A stretch of DNA of 64,000 nt, from positions 104,640-168,639 of the forward strand of contig JADJOY010000001.1 of assembly GCA_016713535.1 (NCBI GenBank), written 5' to 3'. The translations under genes and the position numbers were made by a program. The notes beneath the pieces were generated by a model. It worked only from the letters and a program-made list of their open reading frames with translations, did no database searches and was not told where the DNA came from. This document shows, one piece after another, positions 29,798-38,974 of the stretch. The DNA is from JADJOY01 sp016713535 [NCBI: Deltaproteobacteria bacterium] (GTDB taxonomy: Bacteria; JADJOY01). Each line of letters begins with the position of its first letter. The stretch's first letter is position 1.

Positions 29798-32700
29798 TCA
29801 CGACCGCGGGCGGCTCGGGGGCTTGCCCTTGCGGGTCGCGGGCCGCGTCGCGCGCCGCGGCCGCGCGGGGCCGGCTGCGCGCGTGGGGCGCTTGGCGGCG
29901 GCAGGTGCCGGATCGGCTGGTCGATAGCCGTCGCGCGCCGCGGTGAGCCTCCAGGTCGGCGCGACCACCGGCGCGAGCGCCAGGCCGAGCTGGCGCAGCG
30001 CCGGCTTGCGCGCGCGATGGCCCTCGGTCATCGGCACCTGCGCCGGAAAGAGGACGTGGTGCGGTAGCGCGCTGGTCGAGAGCTTCTGGCTCAGGTGCCG
30101 GAAGAACGGCTCGGGCTGGATCGTGACCCCGGCGCGCGCGCGCACCGCGAGCACGAGCTCTTCCCCTTGCTCGCGGCGCGTGGCGGTGCGGATGCCGTAC
30201 GCCACTGCGAACGCGACGCCGTCGAGCTCCTCGGCCGCGTCCTCGACGGCGCGCGTGTAGATCGGGCCACCCGGCGTGATCACCACGTCCGCGACGTTGT
30301 CGGCGACCCAGTAGTCGCCGTCGCCGTCCTTGCGCATGAGGTCGCCGGTCACGAACCAGCGGTCGCCGGTCTCGAGGACGTCGCGGGCGATGCGCCGCGC
30401 GGTGTCCTTGTCGGTGGTGTAGCCGTCGAATCCGAGCCCGGGGCGCCCCGCGTCGAGCCGCGCGACGAGCATCCCGACCTCGCCTCTGCGCGCGCGCAGG
30501 CAGCGTCCGTCGCGGTTCCGAGCGAGTGCGCCGCGCTCGAGGTCCCAGCGCACCAGCGCCAGCTCGCTGGTGCCGGGGAGCGGCTTGCCGACCGCGCCGA
30601 CCTTCGCCGGCTCGTCGTTGGCCAGCAGGCAGTTGCCCTCGGTGGAGGCGTAGAACTCGAGGACGCGAGCGGGTGCGAAGCGCTTCTCGAGGTCGCGCCA
30701 CGGCTTCGCCCTGAGGCCGCTGCCGGCGAAGAGGCGCAAGGGGTGCTGGTGATCGGCGGGCGACGGCGGGGCCTCGAGCAGCGCGCGCAGCATCTCGCCC
30801 GCGTGGAACACGACACTCGCGCCGTAGCGCCGCACGTCGTCCCAGAACGAGGCCGGATCGAAGCTCGGCGCGAGCGCGAGCCGCGCGCCGCCGACCATCG
30901 CGCCCCCCAGTGCCGCGAGCATGCCCGCGGCGTGGTGGGGAGGCAGGCAGCAGTAGACGGTGTCCTGCGAGGTGAGCTTGGCCGCGGCCGCGGCCCCGAG
31001 CGCCGAGGCCGCCCAGCGGCGATTGGTGATGCGCGCCGCGCGTGGCTCGCCTTCGCGGCGCCCGGCCGTGAACAGCACCAGCGCGAGCTCGTCGGCACGC
31101 CCCGGGTTGGGACGGTACCAGGTCGGGAGCTCGACCCGCGCGGGATCGATCGCCTCCAGGTTCACCACGCCCCGCGGCAGCCGCTTCGACCCGCCCGGAC
31201 CGCCGCCGAGCACCAGAACGTCACCGCGCTTGAACGCGACGCGGGCCTCGGCGGCATGTTCGGGATCGGTGACGACCACGTCGCACCCGGCGAGCGCGAT
31301 CGCGTGGGCGAGCGCCGCGCCCGACAGGCTCGGGGGCAGCAGCACGCTCGCGGCGCCGAGCCGGCTCACCGCGCCGACGATGGTGAGGTAGCTCGGGCGC
31401 ACGTCCATCAGCACGCCAACGCGCTGGCCGAACCGCACGCCCTGGTGGACGAGCCCGCGCACCACGTTGTCGACGCGCTCCTCGGCCTGGGCGTAGGTGA
31501 AGGCGCGGCCCTCCCACAGGAAGAACGTCTTGTCCGGGATGGCACGGGCTTGCTCGGCCAGCGCCTTGGCCAGGCTCACCCGCGACGAGTCCTCGATGGC
31601 GCTCATCCGCGCCAGTCGCGGCGCCTGCCAGCGCAGGTTGTCGACCAGGTCGCCGACCGTCTTGGACACGTCTCCCAGGGCGTTCCACAGCCCGTCGATG
31701 GCGTCGGTGGTGGCGTCGTAGACGTGCTCGGGGTGGCTCGGGGCAGCCTCCGCCACGCGCGCGGCACCGGCCCGGCGCGGCTTCTTGCCGAGGAGCTGGC
31801 GGGCAGTCTCGCGCGCCGCCGCGAGGCCGCCCTCGAGCATGGCGGGCTTGGCGCCGAGCCCCTCCCGCCACCGCACCCACTCGACGACGGTCGGCCACGC
31901 GATCTTCATCGCGGAGGTGCCGACCACGAGCCCGAAGTGGCCGGCCGGCAGAGGCACCTCGAAGGTCGCCGCCTTGGGCGCGGCCTTGGCGACCGCGCGC
32001 ACGCACGGCGCGAGCGCGATGTCGTCGCGATCGCCGACGAAGAAGAGGATCGGGCAGGTGATGTCGGCGAGGGTCACGGTGCGGCCGTCGATCACGAAGC
32101 CGCCCTTCAGCATGCGATTCATGACCACGAACTCGTCGACGAACTTGCGCAGCGCCGGTCCTGGCCAGGCCACGAAGCCCTCGCCCGCCAGGAAGCGACG
32201 CTTGCTCTCGTCGCGCGCCAGCGCTTCGCGGTCGTGGAGCTTGCCGAGGAGCTGGAGGCGCTGGTTCATCTCCTTGCGCAGGCTCAAGAGCTTGAAGCTG
32301 GTGCTCGTGAGGAAGCCGGGGAGGCCGTCGATGTGCTCCAGGGTCGTGGCGAGCGCTCCGCGCGCCGCGCCGGTGACGCGCGCCGCGAGGCCCTTGCTGA
32401 GACCGGGAAGGTTCTTGTGGACGTCGACCGGCGAGCCGAACGTGATCACCGAGGCGAGCTTCTCGGAGCGCCGGTAGGCGGCGGTCTGGTAGGCGAACAT
32501 GCCGCCTTGCGAGTAGCCGGCGAGGTGCACGCCACGGCCGGTGGTGGCGGCGACGTGGTCGACGGCCGCGCTCACGGCGCGGATGTGATCGTCGAGGGTG
32601 CGCTCCATCCCGCCTTCCTCGTGCTCCGGCGCCCCGAAGTCGACGAGCCACACGTCCAGCCCGGCCTGGCCCAGCGCCGCGACCGCGCTCAGCTCCGGCG

Positions 32701-32983
32701 CGATGTCGTAGACCTCGGACGCCACCATGAGTGGCGGGATCAGCACGATCGGCGGGCGCTTGCGCTGCGCGCTCGCCGCGCCCCGCACGGCGCCGTAATG
32801 GCGCAGCCGGAAGATCGGGTCCTCGCGCGCCACCTCGAAGGGTGCGGAGTAGGGAGCGCCCAGGCGGCCCTCGCTCAGGATCGTGAACGCGTTGCGCGCG
32901 GCGAGCCGGAGGCGATGGACGGCGCTGTCTGCGGACGATCCGCGCTTCGCGGCGCGCTCACGCTTCGGTCGGGTCTTGGCCAT
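29798..32983 (-). CDS. PhaC-like alpha/beta-hydrolase fused to an acyl-CoA synthetase-like domain
   Basis: 1061 residues. The N-terminal half (about 40-420) resembles class III PHA synthases (PPLMVASEVYDI, GLDVWLVDFGAPE, TLDDHI), but the nucleophile elbow reads GYSQGG with Ser158 where PhaC has Cys; Asp (VGDRDDIALAP, about 350) and His (PAGHFG, about 383) complete a triad. After a linker (420-490) an AMP-binding domain (500-1010) follows with FYASTEGN as in FATP/very-long-chain synthetases, FVTGDLM and a terminal RARK lysine. Its P-loop is degenerate (FTAGRREGEPRAA), so adenylation is doubtful. An Arg/Pro/Lys-rich tail ends the protein. The start is ATG 32981-32983. It may process acyl thioesters or polyester-like lipids; the combination resembles but differs from OleB-OleC fusions. 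Confidence 0.82.
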   Translation of the reverse strand: MAKTRPKRERAAKRGSSADSAVHRLRLAARNAFTILSEGRLGAPYSAPFEVAREDPIFRLRHYGAVRGAASAQRKRPPIVLIPPLMVASEVYDIAPELSAVAALGQAGLDVWLVDFGAPEHEEGGMERTLDDHIRAVSAAVDHVAATTGRGVHLAGYSQGGMFAYQTAAYRRSEKLASVITFGSPVDVHKNLPGLSKGLAARVTGAARGALATTLEHIDGLPGFLTSTSFKLLSLRKEMNQRLQLLGKLHDREALARDESKRRFLAGEGFVAWPGPALRKFVDEFVVMNRMLKGGFVIDGRTVTLADITCPILFFVGDRDDIALAPCVRAVAKAAPKAATFEVPLPAGHFGLVVGTSAMKIAWPTVVEWVRWREGLGAKPAMLEGGLAAARETARQLLGKKPRRAGAARVAEAAPSHPEHVYDATTDAIDGLWNALGDVSKTVGDLVDNLRWQAPRLARMSAIEDSSRVSLAKALAEQARAIPDKTFFLWEGRAFTYAQAEERVDNVVRGLVHQGVRFGQRVGVLMDVRPSYLTIVGAVSRLGAASVLLPPSLSGAALAHAIALAGCDVVVTDPEHAAEARVAFKRGDVLVLGGGPGGSKRLPRGVVNLEAIDPARVELPTWYRPNPGRADELALVLFTAGRREGEPRAARITNRRWAASALGAAAAAKLTSQDTVYCCLPPHHAAGMLAALGGAMVGGARLALAPSFDPASFWDDVRRYGASVVFHAGEMLRALLEAPPSPADHQHPLRLFAGSGLRAKPWRDLEKRFAPARVLEFYASTEGNCLLANDEPAKVGAVGKPLPGTSELALVRWDLERGALARNRDGRCLRARRGEVGMLVARLDAGRPGLGFDGYTTDKDTARRIARDVLETGDRWFVTGDLMRKDGDGDYWVADNVADVVITPGGPIYTRAVEDAAEELDGVAFAVAYGIRTATRREQGEELVLAVRARAGVTIQPEPFFRHLSQKLSTSALPHHVLFPAQVPMTEGHRARKPALRQLGLALAPVVAPTWRLTAARDGYRPADPAPAAAKRPTRAAGPARPRRATRPATRKGKPPSRPRS

Positions 32984-33177
32984 GGCGTCCCTCGCGTGCG
33001 GAGCCCGCCCCCGACCAGGTCGCGCGGGAGGAGAGGCGGTCGGGCAGGCTTTCGCGGTCCCTTCCCATACAATCTGCACGCTGCGGAGGGAATACGCGCA
33101 GGGCGGGGCCGGGGTCGTCCGGACCTCTCGGTGCCTCAGGATCCCTCGAGATCCTCACGTGCGAACCAGGAGGCGGG

Positions 33178-34518
33178 ATGCGACGACGCTGGGACGCGGC
33201 ACGGGTCGCGGTAGTGCTGATGGCGATCCTGGTGGCGGGCGCCGCGCGTGCCGAGGTCGAGGAGCCCACGCCGCGCTCCGACCTCGCCATCCCGGACGCG
33301 GCGCGTCCCGGGCCGGGTTTCGACGTCGAGTCCGCGACGCAGGCGTATCTCGCGACACTCGGCGACGCGGACCGCGCTCGCTCGGATGCCTACTTCGAGG
33401 GCGGCTACTGGCTGCCGCTGGTCGGCCTGCTCTACGACCTGGCGGTGGTCGCGCTGTTGCTCGAGCTCGGGATCTCGAGGCGGCTCCGGGATCTCGGCGA
33501 GCGCGCGGTTCGATGGCGCTTCGTGCAGTCGACGATCTACGGGGCCGCGCTGGTGGTCGTGGCGGCCGTGCTCGAGCTGCCGCTCGCGTTCTGGGTCGGC
33601 TTCGTGCGCGAGCATGCGTACGGGCTCTCGAATCTCACCGCGGGGGCGTGGGCCGTTGTACAGGTGAAGGGGCTCGGCGCGAGCCTGGTGCTGGCGCCCC
33701 CCGCGGTCGCGGTCGTCCACGCGGTGGTGAGGCGGCGCGCCGGCCGATGGTGGATCCCGGCGACGGCCACGGCGATGGTGTTCCTGGTCATCGGCCTGGT
33801 CATCACGCCGGTGTTCCTGGCGCCGGTGTTCAACGACTACCGGCCACTTCGCCCGGGGCCGGTGCGCGACGCGATCGTGTCGATGGTGCGCGCCAACGGC
33901 ATCGACGCCGAGGACGTCTACTGGTTCGATGCGTCGAAGCAGACCAAGCGCATCAGCGCCAACGTGAGCGGTGCGCTGGGCACCACCCGGATCAGCCTCA
34001 ACGACAACCTGTTGCGTGAGGCCAGCCTGCCGGAGATCGAGGCCGTGGTCGGTCACGAGCTCGGCCACGACGTCCTTCATCACATCGGCAAGATGGTGCT
34101 GCAGCTCGCGCTGCTGATGGCGGCGGGCTTCGCGGTGTCGCAGCACGTGTACGCGCGACTGTTGCGCTGGCGCGGCTTGCGGTGGGGGCTCCGCGACGGC
34201 GGCGACATCGCCGGGCTGCCGCTGGTGGCGCTGCTGATCTCGGCGTGGTTCGTGGTGATGACGCCGGCGCTCAACACCATCGTGCGCACCGCCGAGTCGG
34301 AGGCCGATCTCTTCGGGCTCAACGCGGCGCGCGAGCCGCACGCCTTCGCGAGCGTCGCGGTCAAGCTCGCGAGCTACCGCAAGCTCGCACCGACCGCGCT
34401 CGAGGAGGCGATCTTCTACGATCATCCGAGCGGCGTGCCGCGGGTGCGGATGGCGATGACCTGGTTCCGCGAGCACCCCGACGCCGGCGCGGGCGGCACG
34501 CGAGCATCGCCGCCCTGA
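33178..34518 (+). CDS. M48-family membrane zinc metalloprotease (Ste24-like)
   Basis: 446 residues. An N-terminal hydrophobic signal/anchor (12-28) and about five more membrane helices (78-98, 120-140, 160-180, 195-220, 310-340) surround the zinc site HELGH (about 288-292) with the third-ligand Glu in ESEADLFGL (about 376). The layout (CAAX-prenyl-protease-like N-terminal membrane domain, then peptidase M48) matches Ste24/HtpX-related integral proteases that clear membrane or exported proteins. Bacteria generally lack CAAX prenylation, so quality control is the likelier role. ATG start with AGGAGGCGGG just upstream. Divergent from the PhaC-like fusion; the ~195-bp gap contains both promoters. 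Confidence 0.88.
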   Translation: MRRRWDAARVAVVLMAILVAGAARAEVEEPTPRSDLAIPDAARPGPGFDVESATQAYLATLGDADRARSDAYFEGGYWLPLVGLLYDLAVVALLLELGISRRLRDLGERAVRWRFVQSTIYGAALVVVAAVLELPLAFWVGFVREHAYGLSNLTAGAWAVVQVKGLGASLVLAPPAVAVVHAVVRRRAGRWWIPATATAMVFLVIGLVITPVFLAPVFNDYRPLRPGPVRDAIVSMVRANGIDAEDVYWFDASKQTKRISANVSGALGTTRISLNDNLLREASLPEIEAVVGHELGHDVLHHIGKMVLQLALLMAAGFAVSQHVYARLLRWRGLRWGLRDGGDIAGLPLVALLISAWFVVMTPALNTIVRTAESEADLFGLNAAREPHAFASVAVKLASYRKLAPTALEEAIFYDHPSGVPRVRMAMTWFREHPDAGAGGTRASPP

Positions 34519-34605
34519 CCATGGTGGAGTGGGCTGCGGCGGGTTGGCGGGACCCGCGGCCGACTCCGCCCGGCTTGACCGACGTGGTCGGCTCCGACGA
34601 CAATC

Positions 34606-34618
34606 AGAATCGGATTCT
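34606..34618. promoter_or_regulatory. Palindrome upstream of the TetR gene, candidate autoregulatory operator
   Basis: AGAATC-G-GATTCT is a perfect 13-bp dyad in an otherwise unusually A/T-rich stretch, 21 bp before the TetR start. TetR-family regulators commonly repress their own operon from such sites; the assignment is by position only. Confidence 0.5.
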
Positions 34619-34638
34619 CATTTTCATCCGATCACACC

Positions 34639-35316
34639 GTGCCGCCCGCCCGAGCTGCTGCCGCCCCCGCTGCGATGGTCCCGCTCGGGACCGTCGTCGC
34701 TCCCAAGCAGGCGCGCAGCGAGCGCACGCTCGAGCGACTCCTCGCCGCAGCCGAGGCGCTGGTGATCGAGCGTGGAGTCACGGCGCTCTCGATCCCCGAG
34801 GTGGCGCGCCGCGCGCGCTCGTCGGTGGGCGGCTTCTACGCGCGCTTCCGCGACAAGGACGAGCTGGTGCGGGCGCTCGAGGAGCGTTTCCTGCGTCAGC
34901 TCGAGGGCGAGCTCGCCGAGTTCGTGGCCGATCCCGGCTGGTCCCGCGCTGGTCTGCGCGACATCGTACGGCGCTCGCTCGCGCGGCTGGTCGCCGTTTA
35001 CGGTGGTCGCCAGCGGCTCATCGCGGCGTTCATCGTGCGCGCCGCGCACGACGCGGGCGTGTGGCTCGAGGGCGAGCGCTTCCGGGCGCGCGTGGCGGAG
35101 CAGCTCGCGGCGCTGGTGCTGACGCGTCGCGGCGAGATCCGCCACCCCGATCCCGAGCTCGCCGTCGACCTGGCGATCCAGCTCGTGTTCGGGCTGATGT
35201 TCCACAAGGTGGTGTTCGGCGAGGTGCGCGCGGGTGGCCGCGCGCTCTCGGATGACGAGCTGGTGCGCGAGCTCGAGCGCGGCTTCCTGGCGCAGCTCGG
35301 CGCGCGAATTCCCTGA
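34639..35316 (+). CDS. TetR-family transcriptional regulator
   Basis: 225 residues from GTG 34639, or 213 from ATG 34675. The N-terminal helix-turn-helix domain is clear: SERTLERLLAAAEALVIERGVTALSIPEVARRARSSVGGFYARFRDKDELVRAL (positions about 27-80; individual motifs TALSIPEVA and GGFYARF). The C-terminal ligand-binding region is all-helical with no identifiable ligand residues. It is the first gene of a likely three-gene operon with the diiron protein (18-bp gap) and a secreted protein, and probably controls it; the palindrome at 34606-34618 is the natural operator candidate. Regulators beside acyl-modifying oxidases often sense fatty acyl compounds, which is only an inference here. Confidence 0.87.
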   Translation: MPPARAAAAPAAMVPLGTVVAPKQARSERTLERLLAAAEALVIERGVTALSIPEVARRARSSVGGFYARFRDKDELVRALEERFLRQLEGELAEFVADPGWSRAGLRDIVRRSLARLVAVYGGRQRLIAAFIVRAAHDAGVWLEGERFRARVAEQLAALVLTRRGEIRHPDPELAVDLAIQLVFGLMFHKVVFGEVRAGGRALSDDELVRELERGFLAQLGARIP

Positions 35317-35334
35317 TCGAACCCGGAGGTCATC

Positions 35335-36441
35335 ATGCAGTACCTGCAGCGAAACCCCCTCGCGATGCCCCGAGGCGGTGCGTTCCGATCGGTGCGCTCG
35401 ACGATCTCGACGATCTTCGACTGGCAATACGCCCTCGAGGAGCGAAAGCTCATGGCGCTCTACGAGAAGGGCACGCGGCTGCAGTGGCGCGCCGAGGACC
35501 TCGACTGGAGCGTCGACGTCGACATCGAGCGCATGGCGCGCGAGAACGCGACCGACGACTTCATGAACGACGTGATGAAGGCGCCGCGCCGCCTCTCCAT
35601 GGACGAGGCGGTGACGTTCCGCCTGCACTCGGTGGCGTTCATGCTCAGCCAGTTCCTCCACGGCGAGCAGGGCGCGCTGGTCGCTTCGGCGCGCATCGTC
35701 CAGTCGGTGCCGTGGGAGGAGGCCAAGTTCTACGCCGCCAACCAGGTCGCCGACGAGGCGCGCCACGTCGAGGTCTACCACCGCTACCTGACCGAGAAGC
35801 TCGCGGTGAACTACCCGGTGCACCCGGACCTGCAGGTGCTCCTCGACCAGATCGTCGAGGACTCGCGCTGGGACATCACGTACCTCGGCATGCAGATCCT
35901 GGTCGAGGGCCTGGCACTCGCGGCGTTCGGAACCATGCGGATCACGATGCCCAACGAGCCGCTGCTCATGGACATCACCGAGCGGATCATGGCGGACGAG
36001 GCGCGCCACGTGGCGTTCGGCGTGCTGTCCCTCGCGAAGCTCTACCAGGGGGGCTCCTCGGCCGAGCGGCGCGAGCGCGAGGAGTTCGTGATCGAGGCGA
36101 TCCAGCTCCTCCACGGGCGCTTGCTCATGGACCCGGTGTTCGAGCGCCTCGGCTGGGACCTCTCGGTGTGGCGGCCGTGGAACGAGCAGAACGCGTTCCA
36201 GAAGGGCTTCCGGCAGATGATGTTCACCAAGATCGTGCCCAACCTGAAACGCCTCGGGTTGCTGTCGCCGCAAGTGCGCGAGTGCCTCGCCGGGCTCGAC
36301 CTGCTGCGCTTCGAGGACGGCAAGGACTCGGTCGAGGAGCCGGGGGTGGCGCCGCCCGAGGAGCTGATCGCGCTGATGAACGACTACCTCGGCACGGGCG
36401 AGCCCACCAACGCGGACGGCAGCTTGCGGATCGTGCCGTGA
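35335..36441 (+). CDS. Ferritin-like diiron protein, putative oxidase
   Basis: 368 residues, a soluble four-helix-bundle protein. Metal-ligand candidates are the Glu in FLHGEQGA (about 113), the E-x-x-H in DEARHVEVY (about 140), the Glu in LVEGLALAAF (about 193) and the second E-x-x-H in DEARHVAFG (about 222). This spacing resembles the ferritin-like oxidase group that includes AurF-type N-oxygenases, R2-like and fatty-acid-modifying enzymes. The substrate is unknown. ATG start with GGAGG eight bases upstream (35324-35328). Its stop overlaps the start of the next gene (GTGA). A second, diverged diiron protein lies at 55406-56548, sharing the ILVEG-type helix and the two E-x-x-H motifs. Confidence 0.8.
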   Translation: MQYLQRNPLAMPRGGAFRSVRSTISTIFDWQYALEERKLMALYEKGTRLQWRAEDLDWSVDVDIERMARENATDDFMNDVMKAPRRLSMDEAVTFRLHSVAFMLSQFLHGEQGALVASARIVQSVPWEEAKFYAANQVADEARHVEVYHRYLTEKLAVNYPVHPDLQVLLDQIVEDSRWDITYLGMQILVEGLALAAFGTMRITMPNEPLLMDITERIMADEARHVAFGVLSLAKLYQGGSSAERREREEFVIEAIQLLHGRLLMDPVFERLGWDLSVWRPWNEQNAFQKGFRQMMFTKIVPNLKRLGLLSPQVRECLAGLDLLRFEDGKDSVEEPGVAPPEELIALMNDYLGTGEPTNADGSLRIVP

Positions 36442-37409
36442 ATGCCCGGTGTGTCGCCGCGGTGCTGGTGCTCGGCGCCGCGAGCTTCGTGGCGGTGTGT
36501 GCATCAGCGCGCGCGGAGGCGGGCGTGCCCGGCTCCACGTTCGACGAGGTGTGGCGCGATGGCCGCGCCGAGCTCGACGGCTACCGCCTCACGGTCGATC
36601 GCTACGGCCACCCGCGAACCGGGCGCGGGGTGGCGATCTACGTGACCGAGCCGTTCAGCCGCTCCAGGCACGTCAAGCTCGACGACCCGGCCAAGGCCGA
36701 TCCCGCCGACGTCCTCGACGTCCTCAAGCTCAACCTGGTACGGAGCTTCCAGACCGGGATCTACGACTACCACACGATGGTGTCGCTCTTCGTCCGCGCC
36801 GCCGATTTCGCGCCCGTCAAGGTCACCTTCACGAGTGCCGAGTGGTGCGGGCAGGTCTACGAGCAGCTCGACCTCGTGGACACTCGCCTGACCGCGCGCT
36901 ACGCGAGCTACTTCGAGGGCGAGTCCGAGAGCCAGACGCTCGACGTCCCGGCTGGCCTCGTCACCGAGGACGATCTGTTCGTGCTGCTGCGCGGCCTGCG
37001 CGGCGCGTATCTCGCTCCCGGCGCGAGTCGGAAGGTGCCGTTCGTGGCGAGCCCGTTCGTGCGCCGCCTCGCACACCGCCCGCTCGCGATCGGCGAGGCC
37101 ACCATCGAGCGGCGCGTCGAGCCCGAGACGGTCACGGTACCGGCCGGCACCTTCGTGAGCGACGTGTTCGTGGTGTCGACGAGCGATGGACGGGAAGGGC
37201 GGTTCTGGATCGAGCAGCCAGCTCCCCGCCGCGTCGTGCGGTGGCGCTGGTCGCGGGTCGCGGACGCATCCCCCACCGACCGTCCGGGCCTGGGCGGCAC
37301 CGACGCCGGTGAGCTGGCCGGATCCACCCGCGAGCCCTACTGGAAAGAGCACGATCCCGGGGACGAAGCGCTTCTCGAGCGACTCGGGTTGAAGGCCGCG
37401 GTCGAGTAG
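36438..37409 (+). CDS. Exported protein of unknown function
   Basis: 323 residues. The GTG start (36438) overlaps the diiron gene stop. The signal peptide is residues 1-27 (hydrophobic core, ASARAEA). The mature protein begins FDEVWRDGRAELDGYRLTVDRYGHPRTG and contains VAIYVTEPFS, VLKLNLVRSFQTGIYDYHTM and EWCGQVYEQL. These blocks resemble a widespread family of secreted or lipoprotein-type proteins best known from Bacteroidota, often mislabelled as Maf-like; that resemblance is from memory and not searched. No enzyme motif is visible. As the third gene of the TetR-diiron operon it may act in the periplasm on, or as a partner for, products of the diiron enzyme. Confidence 0.72.
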   Translation: MNARCVAAVLVLGAASFVAVCASARAEAGVPGSTFDEVWRDGRAELDGYRLTVDRYGHPRTGRGVAIYVTEPFSRSRHVKLDDPAKADPADVLDVLKLNLVRSFQTGIYDYHTMVSLFVRAADFAPVKVTFTSAEWCGQVYEQLDLVDTRLTARYASYFEGESESQTLDVPAGLVTEDDLFVLLRGLRGAYLAPGASRKVPFVASPFVRRLAHRPLAIGEATIERRVEPETVTVPAGTFVSDVFVVSTSDGREGRFWIEQPAPRRVVRWRWSRVADASPTDRPGLGGTDAGELAGSTREPYWKEHDPGDEALLERLGLKAAVE

Positions 37410-37543
37410 CGACGCGCGACGGGCTCGACGACGGCTGGCGCCCTGGCGCCGGGTAGACGACTCCGCCTGCCGGGTAGCCCTCGCCCCCGCGGTCTGGTGG
37501 AGGCAGACTCCACTCGAGTTCTTCCCCACTGCCGGAGGTCGCC

Positions 37544-38851
37544 ATGACTCGTCCGAACCTCGTCGCTCGCGCGAAAGCCGTCACGCTGTCCCCGGACTCG
37601 GAGTGGCCGGTCATCGCCGCGGAGCCCGCCACCATCGGAGGTCTGTACACGGGTTACGTGATGATCCTCGCCGCGCTCGGGCCCGTCGCCGGGCTGATCG
37701 GTGGCGCGCTGTGGGGAACGCGGGTGCCGCTACTCGGGACCATCCGCACGCCGATCGGCACGCTCGTGACCGAGGCGGTGTTCGCCTACCTGCTCGGCCT
37801 GGTCATGACGTGGGTGGTCTCGCTCCTCATCAACTTCTTCGCTCCCAGATACGGCGGTCAGAAGGACCCGGTGCAGGCGTTCAAGACCGCGGCGTACTGC
37901 TACACGCCGGTGTGGCTGGTCGGTGCGTTGCGCATCATCCCCGGCGTGGGTGCCGTGGTCGCGCTCCTCGGCCTCGCGGCGGCGATCTACGCCTTCGTGC
38001 TGCTGCGCTCCGGGCTGACGCACACGATGAAGTCTGCGCCCGAGCGCGCGAGCGCTTACGCGGGAGTCGTGATCGTGACCGGCGTGCTGGTGAGCGTGGT
38101 GCTGGCCCTCGTGGTCGGCCTCCCGAGCGCGAAGCACATGTACGGAGCGCCACGCTCGCCCGCGCCGCAGGTCGGCTCCGGTGACGCGACCGGCACCACC
38201 ACTTCGGAGCCGTCGAGCCGCGTCGAGATCGATCCGGGAAGCCCGCTCGGCAAGCTGGACGCGTGGAGCAAGAAGATGGAGCAGGCGGGGCAGAAGCTCG
38301 ACCAGGCGCAGAAGTCCGGGGATCCCGACGCCCAGGCCAAGGCTTTCGGCGAGATGATGGGCACGGTGCTGAGCGGCGGCGATCCCGTCGAGGCGCTCGC
38401 CCCCGAGAAGCTCGAGACGTTCCTGCCCGAGACCCTGGCTGGGCGTGCGCGCGCGAGCTTCTCCACCAAACGGGACGCCGCGATGGGGATCCAGGTCGCG
38501 GAGGCGGAAGCGAGCTACTCCAATGACGGCGGCAGCGAGCTGACGCTCAGGATCACCGACACCGGGAGCACCAAGGGCATCATGATGTTCGCGGGCTGGG
38601 CGATGCTCCAGCACGAGGAGAAGACCGATCACGGCTACGAGAAGTCGGTGAAGCGAGATGGCCGGCTGACCCTCGAGAAGTGGGACTCGAACGACAAGCG
38701 CGGCGAGTACAGCATCATCGTCGGGGACCGATTCGTGGTGCTGGTGTCCGGTGAGGCCGACGACATCGGCGTGTTGCGGTCGGCGGCCGAGGCGGTGGAT
38801 CTCTCCGGTCTCGACGCGCTCAAGAACGAAGGCGTCAAGAAGGGTGGGTGA
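37544..38851 (+). CDS. Yip1-domain membrane protein with extended C-terminus
   Basis: 435 residues. The N-terminal half (about 10-200) is a Yip1 domain with about five transmembrane helices (for example YVMILAALGPVAGLIGGALWG, VTEAVFAYLLGLVMTWVVSLL, VGAVVALLGLAAAIYAFVLL), preceded by the typical amphipathic start (AKAVTLSPDSEWPVIAAEP). Residues 205-435 form a soluble domain: a charged coiled segment, then a mixed alpha/beta region (AMGIQVAEAEASYSNDGGSELTLRITDTG, ISIIVGDRFVVLVSGEADDIGVL-like) with no known motif. Bacterial Yip1 proteins are of unknown function. ATG with GGAGG nine bases upstream. The 124 bp after the stop hold only a 27-codon ORF (38844-38927) with no independent support. Confidence 0.8.
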   Translation: MTRPNLVARAKAVTLSPDSEWPVIAAEPATIGGLYTGYVMILAALGPVAGLIGGALWGTRVPLLGTIRTPIGTLVTEAVFAYLLGLVMTWVVSLLINFFAPRYGGQKDPVQAFKTAAYCYTPVWLVGALRIIPGVGAVVALLGLAAAIYAFVLLRSGLTHTMKSAPERASAYAGVVIVTGVLVSVVLALVVGLPSAKHMYGAPRSPAPQVGSGDATGTTTSEPSSRVEIDPGSPLGKLDAWSKKMEQAGQKLDQAQKSGDPDAQAKAFGEMMGTVLSGGDPVEALAPEKLETFLPETLAGRARASFSTKRDAAMGIQVAEAEASYSNDGGSELTLRITDTGSTKGIMMFAGWAMLQHEEKTDHGYEKSVKRDGRLTLEKWDSNDKRGEYSIIVGDRFVVLVSGEADDIGVLRSAAEAVDLSGLDALKNEGVKKGG

Positions 38852-38974
38852 GCCGGGCGACGAGCGCGCGTGGGTCGACAGGATCGCCAGGCCGCTCGTC
38901 ACCGAGGCCCACCGGCTCGATCCCTGAGCCAGCGCGACGCGTTTCGGCACGGCGTTTGAGTACGAACACCGGCC

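Noticed and set aside
29798-32983. Polyhydroxyalkanoate synthase
   Set aside because: The catalytic Cys of PHA synthases is Ser here and a synthetase-like domain follows, so calling it PhaC would overstate the evidence.
30095-33214. 1039-codon plus-strand ORF opposite the PhaC-like fusion
   Set aside because: His/Arg/Glu/Gly-rich composition with no domain; an antisense shadow of a long GC-rich gene. The same applies to the ORFs at 34-2115, 3371-5641 and 58955-60787 on the plus strand.
38844-38927. 27-codon ORF (GTG start) directly after the Yip1 gene
   Set aside because: It has amphipathic-looking sequence but no ribosome-binding site, overlaps the previous stop and shows no recognisable family, so support is too weak to call it a gene.
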